From: Candidatus Paraburkholderia kirkii
GTDB taxonomy: Bacteria > Pseudomonadota > Gammaproteobacteria > Burkholderiales > Burkholderiaceae
Assembly (NCBI GenBank): GCA_001189345.1
Contig: LFKV01000008.1
Coordinates: 36,249 to 100,248, forward strand
DNA: 64,000 nt
Direction: 5' to 3'
Of this stretch, positions 1 to 12,816 are shown one piece after another (the first letter of the stretch is position 1; each line of letters begins with the position of its first letter). The notes beneath the pieces were generated by a model. The model did not search any database. It saw only the letters and a list, made by a program, of their open reading frames with translations, and was not told the origin of the DNA. The translations under genes and the position numbers were made by a program.

Positions 1-1
1 C

Positions 2-602
2 GGCGAATGCGATTTCTTGCTCGAAGCGGCGAGCGGCGCCCGCCTGCATTGGGAACTGGCGGTCAAGTTCTACCTGCATATCGGCGACGGCGCGGCATCG
101 CGCACGGCGCGCCTGTCGGACTACGTCGGACCGAATCTTCAGGATCGCTTCGATCTCAAGCACGCGTGGCTGCTCACGCATCAACTTGCGTTGACCTCGC
201 GTGCGGAGTTCGTCGGGCTCGGCTTCGCCGGGCCGTGGCACGCGCAGCTGTATATCAAGGGCAGGCTATTCTATCACGGACTGCACGGCGATGGCGTCGT
301 GCCGGCGCCGGAGATCGGCGACGACCACCTGCGCGGCTGGTGGCTCACGGCCTCGGAATGGCGCGAGGCCCGCGCCGAACCCGCCGGCGACGACCGCGCG
401 TGGCTCGCGTCGCGGTGGCTCGACACGGCGGCCGCCGTGTCGCTCGTGGCGGAGTCGGCGGCGATTCGGGCGCGCCTGGAAGCTACCGTCGCGCCGACGA
501 TGGTCGCCGTCTACGCGCGGGACGAGTCGGGCGGCTGGATCGAAGGAGTCGCCGGACGACTGGCCGGAGCAAGCGTGCGCGTTCGCGGCGTCGACGCCCT
601 GA
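2..602 (+). pseudogene. DUF1853 family protein, 3' part, frameshifted near the end
   Basis: The reading frame is open from the left window edge, so the start is missing. The visible protein (a YVGPNLQDRFDLK segment, then GPWHAQLYIKGRLFYH) matches my memory of DUF1853, a family of unknown function. The frame is good to about position 545. After that the family-like ending (PDDWPEQACAF, stop at 600-602) lies in a different frame, so a small indel sits near 545-552. Without it the current frame runs on out of the gene to 802. The neighbour thiD is convergent and starts its 3' end 12 bases away. Family assignment is moderate; the frameshift is inferred from the frame switch. Confidence 0.6.
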
Positions 603-614
603 TCGGGCCGCGCT

Positions 615-1427
615 CTACCACCAGCGGAAGAAGTGATGCACCGGCCCGACGCCGTGACCGACGTCGAGCCGCACGCTCGTCTCGATCGCGCCGGTCAGAT
701 AGCGCTTCGCCTCGGCGGTGGCGTTCGCGAGATCGTCGGTCTGCGGAATCAGCGCCGCGATCGCCGACGACAGCGTGCAGCCCGTGCCGTGGGTGTTCCT
801 GAGCGGCACACGCGCGCCGCCGAGCCTGAGCGAGCCGCCCGGCTCGATGAGCCAGTCGGGGCTTTCGGACGAGGCGAGATGGCCGCCTTTCATCAGCACG
901 GCCCGCGCGCCGAGCGCGTGCAGCGCTTCGCCCTGACGCACTATCGCGTCTTCGTCGGCGGCGGTCTCGGCGCCGAGCAGCGCCGCCGCTTCGGGCAGAT
1001 TCGGCGTGACCAGCGTCGCGAGCGGCAGCAGTTCGTCGCGCAGCGCGGCGACGGCTTCCGGCGCGAGCAGCGCGTGATGGCTCTTCGAGATCATCACCGT
1101 GTCGAGCACGACATGCCGCGGCCGATGGCGCCTGAGCGCATCGGCGACCGCGCGCACGATGCCGGCGTTCGCCAGCATGCCGATCTTCACCGCGTCGATA
1201 CGGATGTCGTCGAACACGGCGTCGAGCTGCGCGCCGACGAATGACGGCTCCGGCGCATGGACCGCCGTGACGCCGCGCGTGTTCTGCGCCGTGAGCGCCG
1301 TGATGACGCTCGCGCCGTACGCGCCGAGCGCGGAAAAGGCCTTCAGATCAGCCTGTATGCCCGCGCCGCCGCCCGAGTCGGAACCGGCGATCGTGAGCAC
1401 ATTGGGAATGGGTTTCGTGGCGGCCAT
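615..1427 (-). CDS. thiD: Hydroxymethylpyrimidine/phosphomethylpyrimidine kinase ThiD
   Basis: Phosphorylates HMP and HMP-P in the pyrimidine branch of thiamine synthesis, in the cytoplasm. The 270-residue protein opens with [20 protein letters not shown], the substrate/nucleotide-binding start typical of ThiD, and ends with the family's [12 protein letters not shown] anion-hole motif near residue 215. Length is normal. I start at ATG 1427; the frame is open far upstream, but only because the preceding thiE frame is shifted into it. It is the last gene of a minus-strand thiM-thiE-thiD salvage run and is itself intact. Translation may now also be reached as a read-through ThiE-ThiD fusion of 490 codons from 2087. 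Confidence 0.93.
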   Translation of the reverse strand: MAATKPIPNVLTIAGSDSGGGAGIQADLKAFSALGAYGASVITALTAQNTRGVTAVHAPEPSFVGAQLDAVFDDIRIDAVKIGMLANAGIVRAVADALRRHRPRHVVLDTVMISKSHHALLAPEAVAALRDELLPLATLVTPNLPEAAALLGAETAADEDAIVRQGEALHALGARAVLMKGGHLASSESPDWLIEPGGSLRLGGARVPLRNTHGTGCTLSSAIAALIPQTDDLANATAEAKRYLTGAIETSVRLDVGHGVGPVHHFFRWW

Positions 1428-1434
1428 GGCAGGA

Positions 1435-2087
1435 TCAGATTTGAGCGCGCGCGATGGTGGCGCGCAGGGCCGCGGCGGCATCGCGCGGGTCGGGCGCTTT
1501 GCTTTGCAGATCGCGGAGACCACGGCGAGGCTGGCGGGTTTCACGCGCATCACGTCGGCGGCGTTGTGCGCCTGGATGCCGCCGATCGCAACGGTCGGAA
1601 AACGCGTGGCGGCGCGGATCGCGGCGAGTCCGTCGATGCCGCACGGCGCGGAGGCGTCGGTCTTGGTCGGCGTCACGTACACCGGGCCCGCGCCGAGATA
1701 GTCGACGACGTCCGCGAGCGCTTGCGCATCGGCGGTCTCGGCGAGATTCGAGACCGAAAGGCCAATGAGCGCATCCGGCCCGAGCAGGCGCCGCGCGAGG
1801 TCCGCGGGCAGGTCGCGCTGGCCGATGTGCACGCCGTCTGCGCCGACGGCGAGCGCGACATCGACATGATCGTTGATGACGAACGGTACGCCGTGCGCAC
1901 GCGTGATCGGCAGAAGCTCGCGCGCGAGGTCGAGCCACGCGCGCTTGTGCCGATCACGCGTGCGCAGTTGCACGAGCGTCGCACCGCCTTCGAGCGCGGC
2001 GCGCGCGACGCGAACCGCGGCGTCGTGCCCGCCGCACTGGACGGGATCGAGCACGAGATAGAGCGAAAGATCGAACGGGGCGCGCAT
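1435..2087 (-). pseudogene. thiE: Thiamine phosphate synthase ThiE, frameshifted by a 5-bp tandem duplication
   Basis: ThiE couples HMP-PP and thiazole phosphate to make thiamine phosphate. The protein from ATG 2087 shows LVQLRTRD, INDHVDVALAVGADGVHIGQ and [13 protein letters not shown], then [13 protein letters not shown], all as expected. Near residue 195 the sequence GCTTT is present twice in tandem (1496-1505). Removing one copy restores the usual ending [20 protein letters not shown] and a stop at 1435. As it stands the frame instead continues into thiD, giving one ThiE-ThiD open frame down to 615. Only about 20 C-terminal ThiE residues are lost, so partial activity cannot be excluded. 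It starts 2 bases after the thiM stop. Confidence 0.85.
1496..1505. repeat. 5-bp tandem duplication (GCTTT x2) in thiE
   Basis: Two exact adjacent copies of GCTTT. Deleting one copy restores a textbook ThiE C-terminus in frame, so the duplication is very likely the frameshifting mutation. Confidence 0.85.
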
Positions 2088-2089
2088 GG

Positions 2090-2926
2090 TCAGCCGGAAA
2101 CGATATCGATATCGATATCGCGATATCGCGCTGCACGAGCGTCTTTTCGAACGTTGCGCCGTTGAGCGACGCGAGCCGGTCGAGATAACGTGACGGCGAA
2201 GCTGCCGGGCAGGGCGGCGTCGCGCGCGGCGAGCTCGCCCGCGATGGTCGAATACGCGATCGCGGCGACGGTCGCGCTCCAGAACGCATCGCGCTCCGAC
2301 GCCGCGCCGACGAATGCCGCGACCGTCGCCGAAAGGGCGCAGCCGACGCCCGTCACGCGCGTCATCAGGGGCGAGCCGTTGGAGAGCGCGATCACGCGCC
2401 GTCCGTCGGTCACGTAGTCGGTCGGGCCCGTCACGGCAACGACGGCCTGCGTCTTCAGCGCGAGGATCTGCGCGGCGTCGAGCGCGGCGTCGGTGGCGGC
2501 GGTGTTGTCGACGCCGCGTCCGCTGGCCGCGCCCCCGGACAGGCTGATGATTTCCGACGCGTTGCCGCGAATCACCGCGGGTTTCGAATCGAGCAGATCG
2601 AGCGCGAATTCCGTGCGAAACGCGAGTGGCCCGACCGCGACCGGATCGAGCCCCCAGGGCTTGCCCGCGCCGTTGGCGGCGTCGACGGCGGCGCGGATGG
2701 CGCGCGTCTGTGGCACGTCGAGCGTGCCGAGATTGACGGAGAGCGCATTGGCGAGTGGCGCGAACTCGCCGACTTCCTCACGCGCGACGACCATCGCCGG
2801 CGCGGCACCGATGGCGAGCAGCACGTTGGCGGTGAAGTTGGTGACGACGAGATTCGTTAGGCAATGCACGAGCGGCGCGCGTTCGCGCACGCGGGTGATG
2901 AACGGGAAGAGGTCGGCGGCGGGCAT
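2090..2926 (-). pseudogene. thiM: Hydroxyethylthiazole kinase ThiM, C-terminus out of frame
   Basis: ThiM phosphorylates the thiazole alcohol in thiamine salvage. From ATG 2926 the protein follows the family well: LVHCLTNLVVTNFTANVLLAIGAAPAM near the start, then WGLDPVAVG, RGNASEI and the phosphate-binding RVTGVGCALSA near residue 195. At about 2186 one extra base (ATAAC where ATAC is expected) throws the frame. The expected continuation YLDRLASLNGATFEKTLV lies in the neighbouring frame. The stop at 2090-2092, two bases before thiE, looks like the original operonic end, so a second compensating change in the GATATC microsatellite is likely. About 25 C-terminal residues are scrambled. No TPP riboswitch consensus is visible in the 38-bp gap to lplT. 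Confidence 0.8.
2101..2128. repeat. CGATAT microsatellite at the thiM 3' end
   Basis: Three and a half copies of CGATAT followed by CGCGATATCG, just upstream of the thiM stop and the thiE start. The unit is self-complementary (GATATC), so the tract is both a slippage-prone repeat and a set of short palindromes. It sits where a second thiM frame change is expected. Confidence 0.75.
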
Positions 2927-2964
2927 GATGGATGTCGGGAGAAACAGACGCGGCGTACGAAGGA

Positions 2965-4272
2965 TCAATGCCGCGCTTCGCCGATCAGCGCGACCGAATC
3001 GAAGGCGCGCTGATTGGCCTGATGCCGCCGCATCACAAAGTACATCATCAGGCACACGAAGGAGCCGAACAGCACGATGACGAACTGGATCGGCATGTCG
3101 AGCCACACGAGCACCGCATACAGGCACAGCATCACGAGCACCGAAAGGTTCTCGTTGAAGTTCTGCACGGCGATGGAATGCCCGGCGGAGAGCAGCACGT
3201 GTCCGCGATGCTGGAGCAGCGCGTTCATCGGCACGACGAAGAAGCCCGACAGGCCGCCGACTATCATCAGGAACACATAGGCGATCAGCAGATAGCCGGG
3301 AAAGTGCATCTTGCCGAAATAGACGCCCCAGTGCGCGGGAAAGAGATGGCGCGTGTAGAAGGCCATCAGCATGACGGCGAGCCCCATGACGATGCCCACG
3401 GGGAGCACCGAGAGCGAGCGCTTGAGCGGCACGCGCGCGGCCGCGAGCACGGCGCCGGCCCCCACCCCGACCGTGATCACCGCCTCCAGGATGGCGGCTT
3501 GCGAGAGCGTCATGCCGAGCGACACCTCGCCCCACTTTAGCACGATGAACTGCAGCGTCGCGCCTGCGCCCCAGAACAGCGTCGTGACCGCGAGCGAGAT
3601 CTGGCCGAGCTTGTCGCGCCAGAGTGTGAGGAAGCAGTCGGCGAAATCGGTGACGAGCTTGAGCGGCCGCGTTTCCTGTTTCGGATAGCGCGCGCCGGTG
3701 TCCGGAATGCGCAGATTGAAGATCGCGGCGATCACGTACATCAGCATGATGGCAAGCATCGCGGCCTCGGCGGGCGTGTTGATGCGCGGAACGTGCAGCG
3801 ACAGCAGGTGGCTCGCGATATGCGGACTGATGAGCGTGCCGCCCATGACGGTGCCGAGGATGATCGAGCCGACGGTCGTGCCCTCGATCCAGCCGTTCGC
3901 CGCGACCAGGCGGTCAGCGGGCAAAAGTTCGGTGAGAATGCCGTATTTCGCCGGCGAATAGGCGGCGGCGCCGAAGCCGACCACGCCGTACGCGAGCAGC
4001 GGATGCGCGCCGAAAAGCATCGTCACGCAGCCGATCACTTTGATCGAATTGGTCACGAACATTACGTGACCCTTGGGGCGGGAATCCGCGAAAGCGCCCA
4101 CGAACGCTGCCAGAATCACATAGGAGAGCACGAAGAACAGCTTGAGCAGCGGCGTCATCCAGTTCGGAGCGTGAAGGTCTTTGAGCAGTGCGATGGCAGC
4201 GATCAGGAGAGCGTTGTCGGCCAGCGATGAGAAAAACTGCGCGGCCATGATGGTGTAAAAACCTTTTTTCAT
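2965..4272 (-). CDS. lplT: Lysophospholipid transporter LplT (MFS)
   Basis: LplT flips lysophospholipids across the inner membrane for re-acylation. The 435-residue protein is strongly hydrophobic with about 12 predicted membrane segments and starts KKGFYTIMAAQFFSSLADNALL, the usual LplT opening. The conserved SPAKYGILTELLP segment lies near residue 125. I chose ATG 4272 because a longer frame to 4428 adds a polar tail not seen in the family. It is divergent from alr, a common Burkholderia arrangement, and is followed after 38 bp by thiM. No lesion is visible. Confidence 0.88.
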   Translation of the reverse strand: MKKGFYTIMAAQFFSSLADNALLIAAIALLKDLHAPNWMTPLLKLFFVLSYVILAAFVGAFADSRPKGHVMFVTNSIKVIGCVTMLFGAHPLLAYGVVGFGAAAYSPAKYGILTELLPADRLVAANGWIEGTTVGSIILGTVMGGTLISPHIASHLLSLHVPRINTPAEAAMLAIMLMYVIAAIFNLRIPDTGARYPKQETRPLKLVTDFADCFLTLWRDKLGQISLAVTTLFWGAGATLQFIVLKWGEVSLGMTLSQAAILEAVITVGVGAGAVLAAARVPLKRSLSVLPVGIVMGLAVMLMAFYTRHLFPAHWGVYFGKMHFPGYLLIAYVFLMIVGGLSGFFVVPMNALLQHRGHVLLSAGHSIAVQNFNENLSVLVMLCLYAVLVWLDMPIQFVIVLFGSFVCLMMYFVMRRHQANQRAFDSVALIGEARH

Positions 4273-4553
4273 CTGATCCGAAGCTTTCCTTACTGCGGGT
4301 GATCCGCCCCGGGCACCTGTCTTGCGCTCGGGCTTATGCCTTTCGAAATGGGTTGTGCGCACGGCTTTATAACACGAAAATAGGTGCATTCTGACTAGCA
4401 GTAATCTCGATGACGTGCGAAATGGCACGCTCGTCCATGAGATTCCTCATAAGATACTGATTCGCAAGGCGTCCCGGTCGACGCAGCAGGACGCGTCCCG
4501 CTGTCGTATGCTCGCTGTTCCGGCCGCCCTCACCGTATTGCCACCGAACGCTC

Positions 4554-5624
4554 ATGCCGCGCCCCTTATCCGCAACGATCCACACCGCCGCACTCGCCAG
4601 CAACCTCGCCATCGCGCGAAAGTACGACCCGAAATCCAAGATCTGGGCCGTTGTCAAGGCCAATGCGTATGGCCACGGGCTCGCCCGGGCATTTCCCGGA
4701 CTGCGCGCGACGGACGGCTTTGGGCTTCTCGACCTCGAAGAAGCCGCGAAGTTGCGTGAATTGGGCTGGGCGGGGCCGATTCTTTTGCTCGAAGGCTTTT
4801 TCCGGCCGACCGACATCGACGTGATCGACCGCTACAGCCTGACCACGGCCGTGCACTGCGACGAGCAGTTGCGCATGCTGGAAATGGCGCGCCTCTCGAA
4901 GCCCGTCAACCTCCAATTGAAGATGAACAGCGGCATGAACCGCCTGGGCTACACGCCGGAGAAGTTCCGCACGGCGTGGGAGCGCGCGCGCGCCGTGCAG
5001 GGCGTCGGCCAGATCACGCTCATGACCCATTTTTCCGATGCCGACGGTCCGCGCGGCATCGCGCATCAGCTGGACGCGTTCGAGCGCGGCGCGGAAGGCA
5101 TCGCGGGTGCGCGCAGCCTGGCGAACTCGGCTGCGGTGCTGTGGCATCCGGACTCGCATTTCGACTGGGTGCGGCCCGGCATCATGCTGTACGGCGCGTC
5201 GCCGTCGGGCGTGACCGCCGACATCGCCGATACCGGTCTCAAGCCCGCGATGACGCTCCAGTCGGAGCTGATCGCCGTACAGACGGTCGAGGCGGGGAGC
5301 AGCATCGGCTACGGCTCGACGTTTACCGCGGGCGAATCGATGCGCATCGGCGTGGTCGCGTGCGGCTACGCGGACGGCTATCCGCGCGTGGCGCCGGAAG
5401 GCACGCCCGTTATCGTCGACGGCGTGAAGACGAAGCTCGTCGGCCGCGTGTCGATGGACATGCTCACCGTCGATCTGACGCCGTGCCCGAATGCGGGCAT
5501 CGGCTCGCGCGTCGAGCTGTGGGGCGCGAACCTGCCGATCGACGACGTGGCGAGCGCCGCCGGCACGATCGGCTACGAGCTCATGTGCGCGGTCGCGCAG
5601 CGTGTGCCGGTGCGCGCGGAATGA
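4554..5624 (+). CDS. alr: Alanine racemase
   Basis: Interconverts L- and D-alanine for peptidoglycan, using PLP in the cytoplasm. The 356-residue length is normal. The PLP-lysine motif is [10 protein letters not shown] with Lys35, the catalytic tyrosine region is SIGYGSTF, and GRVSMDM, the C-terminal domain signature, follows. The ATG at 4554 gives the standard [14 protein letters not shown] opening. radA starts 40 bases after the stop, so the two are probably co-transcribed. The 281-bp gap to lplT (4273-4553) must hold the divergent promoters; I see no clear consensus boxes there. Confidence 0.95.
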   Translation: MPRPLSATIHTAALASNLAIARKYDPKSKIWAVVKANAYGHGLARAFPGLRATDGFGLLDLEEAAKLRELGWAGPILLLEGFFRPTDIDVIDRYSLTTAVHCDEQLRMLEMARLSKPVNLQLKMNSGMNRLGYTPEKFRTAWERARAVQGVGQITLMTHFSDADGPRGIAHQLDAFERGAEGIAGARSLANSAAVLWHPDSHFDWVRPGIMLYGASPSGVTADIADTGLKPAMTLQSELIAVQTVEAGSSIGYGSTFTAGESMRIGVVACGYADGYPRVAPEGTPVIVDGVKTKLVGRVSMDMLTVDLTPCPNAGIGSRVELWGANLPIDDVASAAGTIGYELMCAVAQRVPVRAE

Positions 5625-5664
5625 CCCTCTTCCTCTACAACGAAAACCCCAAGCAAGGCGGCGC

Positions 5665-7050
<1,386 letters not shown>

Positions 7051-7250
7051 TCGCGGACGGTGTGGACGGTGCCGACTACTTGATCGGACCCCTCGTAACG
7101 GGCCGTAAAAATATGGTTGCGCAATGTAACCCAAGCGAGGCCGGGTTTTCTTATCCTTTCAAAGCTACCTCATTGGGGTAACTTCGCGGTCAACCTCGTC
7201 AAGGGCATCTCAAGAAGCGAAGTGACCGGAAGGATCGAGAGGACCACGCA

Positions 7251-7524
7251 TTGAAACACTCAAAATCAGCAAGCCGGCCGAAGCCCGCCTTCCACCTGCG
7301 CGGATGCCGCGTTTCCGCGCCGCTGCAGCAGCCCTGGGGCAGCGGATGCCGGATCGTCGAATGGATCGACGAGCAAGGCCAGATTTCGCGCTGCGCCGTC
7401 GCGGCCGATGTCACCGAGGATGAAGTCGTCGCGACCATCCGCCAACACCCAACACGTGACGGGCCGCAAGCACGTGCTCATCGACGACGAGCGCCAGCCG
7501 CATCAGGTTCTGCCGTGCCGTTAG
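7251..7524 (+). pseudogene. Small conserved protein (possibly DUF2866), frameshifted by a 7-bp duplication
   Basis: A TTG at 7251 preceded by GAGAGG starts a basic protein (RPKPAFHLRGCRVSAPLQQPWG, then VEWIDEQGQISRCAV). The style recalls DUF2866, a small Burkholderia family of unknown function, but I am not certain. CCAACAC occurs twice in tandem at 7442-7455. Removing one copy gives a clean 88-residue protein ending HVLIDDERQPHQVLPCR with a stop at 7522-7524. With both copies the frame runs on as arginine-rich nonsense. The gene is convergent with the broken CoA-transferase and their ends overlap by 4 bases. Confidence 0.6.
7442..7455. repeat. 7-bp tandem duplication (CCAACAC x2)
   Basis: Two exact adjacent copies. 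Removing one restores the downstream frame of the small gene at 7251, so this is the likely frameshifting event. Confidence 0.85.
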
Positions 7525-8551
7525 ACCCGGGCGTCGCGAAAAAGCGGATGTGCGGCCGTCTCGGCGGGCGTGAGCACCGGCGCGACGCAGCAATCGAGCG
7601 GCTCCAGCAGCGTCATCCATTCGTCGCGCGTGCGCTCGCGAAAGCGCGCGGCCAGCTCCGCGGACAACTGCGCCGCGTCCGCCCGCCGATCGCCTGCCCG
7701 AGGCTCCAGTGCCGTGCCGCCCAATCAGGGCGGCCGAGCGCCTCGCACAGAGTTTGCCAGAACTTCAGCTCCAGCGCGCCCACGGCGACGAAGCGGTCAT
7801 CGCGCGTGCGATACACGTCGTAGCAGGGCACGCCGCCGTTGAGCAGGCCCGCGCCGGCGCGCGTGCTCGCTTCGTTCGCATTGGCGAGTGCGACGTGCGC
7901 CATCACGTTGTGCGTGTGCACGGCGTTCGTCATCGAGACGTCGATGCGTCACCCCGCGCCGCCGCGCGCGACGCGCCACGCCGCGGCGAGGATTTCCATG
8001 ACGGCCGAGAGCGCGCCGCCGAGCAGATTCGCGAGCTGAAAATTGGGCACGACGGGCGCGCCGTCGCGCGCCGCGAGCTGATCGAGCACGCCCACATAGG
8101 CGATGTAGTTCAGATCGTGACCGGCTTTGTGCGCGAACGGCCCCTCGCTGCCGAAGCCGGTGATCGCACAATAGACGAGCTTCGGATTCGCCTCGCGCAA
8201 CACCTCGTAGCCGACGCCCAGCCGCGTCATCACCGATGGCCGGAAGCTTTCCACCAGGACGTCCGCGTCGCGCGCGAGCCCGATCAGCCTTGCGCGGCCT
8301 TCCGCGGTCTTGAGATCGAGCGTGAGCTGCCGCTTGCCGCGATTGACGATGCGATAGAACGCGCTCGGGGCGCCGCTTCGGCGGTCGGCTTCGCTTTGCA
8401 GCATGGTGCGCGCATAGTCGCCGGCGCCGGGCGGCTCGATCTTGAGCACGTCGGCGCCGAGCTCGGCCAGCCGCAGAGTGACGACGGGGCCGGGCAGCAG
8501 CCGCGTCAGATCGAGCACGCGAAGGCCGGAAAGCGCGGGCGGGGTCGTCAT
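7521..8551 (-). pseudogene. CaiB/BaiF family CoA-transferase, broken
   Basis: Family III CoA-transferases move CoA between carboxylic acids; alpha-methylacyl-CoA racemases belong here. From ATG 8551 the protein reads LSGLRVLDLTRLLPGP, GADVLKIEPPGAGDYAR and the catalytic-region ITGFGSEGPFAHKAGHDLNY. A TGA at 7949-7951 interrupts the frame; the same frame resumes at once (RIDVSMTNAVHTHN), so this is a nonsense change, probably from an arginine CGA. A second lesion near 7680 shifts the frame before AAQLSAELAARFRERT. The protein then stops after HPLFRDARV, short of the usual family length. Substrate cannot be told. It lies between the small gene and yheS. Confidence 0.8.
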
Positions 8552-8597
8552 GGCGGCGGCCTCCTGCGAGCCGGGTCAGGATAGATCGAACGGCGGG

Positions 8598-10528
<1,931 letters not shown>

Positions 10529-10699
10529 GTCGAATGGCGGCGAAAAGGGCGCGGCTTGGAAAGGAAGCGCTATTTTAGACCGGACGGATCGCGAGGCAGG
10601 GGTCGGCCGTCCGGCCAATGGCGGGCGAGCGCGCGTCAGGGTAGCATCGCGTGAACTTCATCGAAATTCACCGTATCGGACTTACTCGAGGAACACCCC

Positions 10700-11191
10700 A
10701 TGAGCGCAGCCAGCGAAGGCATCTACGGCTTTTCGGCTGAAACACTCGACGGCGCCACCGTCAGTCTCGGCACGTACCGCGACAAGGTGCTGCTCATCGT
10801 GAACACGGCGAGCGAATGCGGCTTCACGCCGCAATACAAGGGCCTGCAGGACGTCTACTAGCAATTCGCCGCGCGCGGCTTCGAGGTGCTCGGCTTTCCC
10901 TGCAACCAGTTCGGCAAGCAGGAGCCGGGCGACGCCGCGCAGATCGGCAGCTTCTGCGAGAAGAATTTCGGCGTCACGTTTCCGATGTTCGCGAAGATCG
11001 AGGTGAACGGCGCGAACGCGCATCCGCTCTACCGGTATCTCAAGGACCAGGAGCCGGGCCTGCTCGGCATCGAGCCGATCAAGTGGAATTTCACGAAGTT
11101 CCTGGTCGACCGCAAGGGCAACGTGGTGAAGCGCTACGCGCCGCAGACGAAGCCCGAGGCGATCGCGGACGACATCGAAAGGCTGCTCTGA
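10700..11191 (+). pseudogene. Glutathione peroxidase, internal amber codon
   Basis: Thiol-dependent peroxidase of the GPx family. The frame from ATG 10700 shows NTASECGF with the peroxidatic Cys40, then GFPCNQFGKQEPG and IKWNFTKFLVDRKGN, so the catalytic Cys, Gln and Trp are all present. A single TAG at 10859-10861 replaces codon 54 between QDVY and QFAARGFEV. No other lesion is visible and the length (164 codons including the stop) is normal. The TAG cannot be a selenocysteine codon. A one-base change such as GAG to TAG would explain it. Downstream cls is convergent. Confidence 0.88.
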
Positions 11192-11204
11192 ACGCTCTGC
11201 GCAC

Positions 11205-12695
11205 TCAGAGAATCGGCGAAAAGAGCTGCGCGATGTGCATCGCCATGCGCCGCCAGAATGCCGTGCCGCGATAGTCGTTCGCGTCGATCTCGAACGAATG
11301 CGCGAAGTCCGCGAGCAGCATCGACTCCACTTCGCTTGCGAACGCGCGATCGACGGTGAGCACCGTGATCTCGAAGTTCAGGCGAAACGAGCGGTTGTCG
11401 AGATTCGCGCTGCCGATGGACGCGGCGATATCGTCGACGAGCACGACCTTCTGATGCAGGAAGCCCGGCTTGTAGCGGAAAATGCGCACGCCCGCCTGCA
11501 CCAGATCGTACGCGTAGAGCTTCGACGCGGCGAACACCACACGATGATCGCGCCGGCTCGGAATCAGAATGCGCACGTCCACGCCGCGCATCACCGCGAG
11601 CCTGAGCGCGGAGAACACGGCCTCGTCGGGAATCAGGTAGGGCGAGGTGATCCAGATGCGCTCGCGCGCCGCGTTGATCGCCTCCACGAAGAACAGCGAG
11701 CAGGTTTCCTGCTTGTCGGCGGGGCCGCTCGAGAGCACCATGCAGTGCATGTTCTCGTCCGAATGCGGCGCGGGGCCGAGCTCGGGCAGGCGCTGCGTCG
11801 CCCAGTACCAGTCCTCGGTGAAGACGAACTGAATGCTGGCCACCGCCGGTCCGCGCACCTCGACGTGCGTGTCGCGCCAGGGCGAGAGCCGCGGATTGCC
11901 GCCGAGATACTCGACGCCCACGTTGTGCCCGCCGACGAAGGCGCGCTTGCCGTCGACGACCACGATCTTCCGATGATTGCGGAAATTGATCTGGAAGCGG
12001 TGCACGAACTTGCGCTTGGCCGCGAACGGGTGCGCCTCGACGCCGCTCGCGCGTAGCGCGTTCACGTAGCGGTGCGGCAGGTCGAAGCTGCCGATGCTGT
12101 CGTAGAGGAAGTACACGCGCACGCCGGCCTGCGCTTTCTTGATCAGCGCGTCCTTGAGCATTTCGCCGAGCGCGTCATCGCGCACGATGAAGAACTGCAC
12201 GACGATGTAGCGCTCGGCCGCGGCGATTGCCTCGAGGATCGCGGTGAACGTGGCGTCGCCGTTGACGAGCACGCGCACCGAGTTGCCGCGCAGGAACGGC
12301 ATGCCCGAGAGACGCTGCAGCGTGCGGATGGTCGGATTGCCGAGGTAGGCGGCGGGTCCCGGCGCCATTTCGCCGCGCACGCCCGAGGGATCGGCGAGCG
12401 AAGTGTCTTCCGGCACGTCGCTGCGGGTGCCCGAGTCCCATTCGGCGGGTTTCGAGCTGCTGCGCAGGATGTCGATTTCGAGCCGACGCGCGTCGATATA
12501 GCCCGCGAACTTGCTGCGGCCCAGAAAAAGATAGGGGATGAGCGTGAAGTAGGGCATCGTGACCAGCGATACCGCCCACGCCACCGCGCCTTGCGACGTG
12601 CGTGTGTTGATGACGGCATGGATCGCGGCGATCACGCCGAGCACATGCGCGGCCATCACGAGCGTGCCGAGGTGGAGCCAGTCCGATGCTTGCAT
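11205..12695 (-). CDS. cls: Cardiolipin synthase (PLD family)
   Basis: Joins phosphatidyl groups to make cardiolipin at the inner membrane. Two N-terminal membrane segments (about residues 7-28 and 37-60) precede two phospholipase D motifs: NHRKIVVVDGKRAFVGGHN near residue 240 and LHQKVVLVDDIAASIGSAN near 412. The 496-residue length fits the bacterial Cls family. The frame is intact from ATG 12695. It is convergent with the broken gpx, 13 bp away. The 121-bp gap to prmB shows nothing I can name. Which Cls paralogue this is cannot be decided here. Confidence 0.92.
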   Translation of the reverse strand: MQASDWLHLGTLVMAAHVLGVIAAIHAVINTRTSQGAVAWAVSLVTMPYFTLIPYLFLGRSKFAGYIDARRLEIDILRSSSKPAEWDSGTRSDVPEDTSLADPSGVRGEMAPGPAAYLGNPTIRTLQRLSGMPFLRGNSVRVLVNGDATFTAILEAIAAAERYIVVQFFIVRDDALGEMLKDALIKKAQAGVRVYFLYDSIGSFDLPHRYVNALRASGVEAHPFAAKRKFVHRFQINFRNHRKIVVVDGKRAFVGGHNVGVEYLGGNPRLSPWRDTHVEVRGPAVASIQFVFTEDWYWATQRLPELGPAPHSDENMHCMVLSSGPADKQETCSLFFVEAINAARERIWITSPYLIPDEAVFSALRLAVMRGVDVRILIPSRRDHRVVFAASKLYAYDLVQAGVRIFRYKPGFLHQKVVLVDDIAASIGSANLDNRSFRLNFEITVLTVDRAFASEVESMLLADFAHSFEIDANDYRGTAFWRRMAMHIAQLFSPIL

Positions 12696-12816
12696 AGACG
12701 CAGAAGATGGGAGGGTCTTCGCTAACGGCGATTCGCCATATTACCCAGCCTTCCGCGCGAAGTGTCAGCAATCGTTGCAGCGGATTGCGCCGCCGCAACG
12801 GTCGCCCGCGGGCGAA

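Noticed and set aside
2927..2964. TPP riboswitch before thiM
   Set aside because: The gap is only 38 bp and lacks the CUGAGA core.
10700..11191. Glutathione peroxidase as a selenoprotein
   Set aside because: The internal stop is TAG, not TGA, and the active-site cysteine is already present at residue 40.
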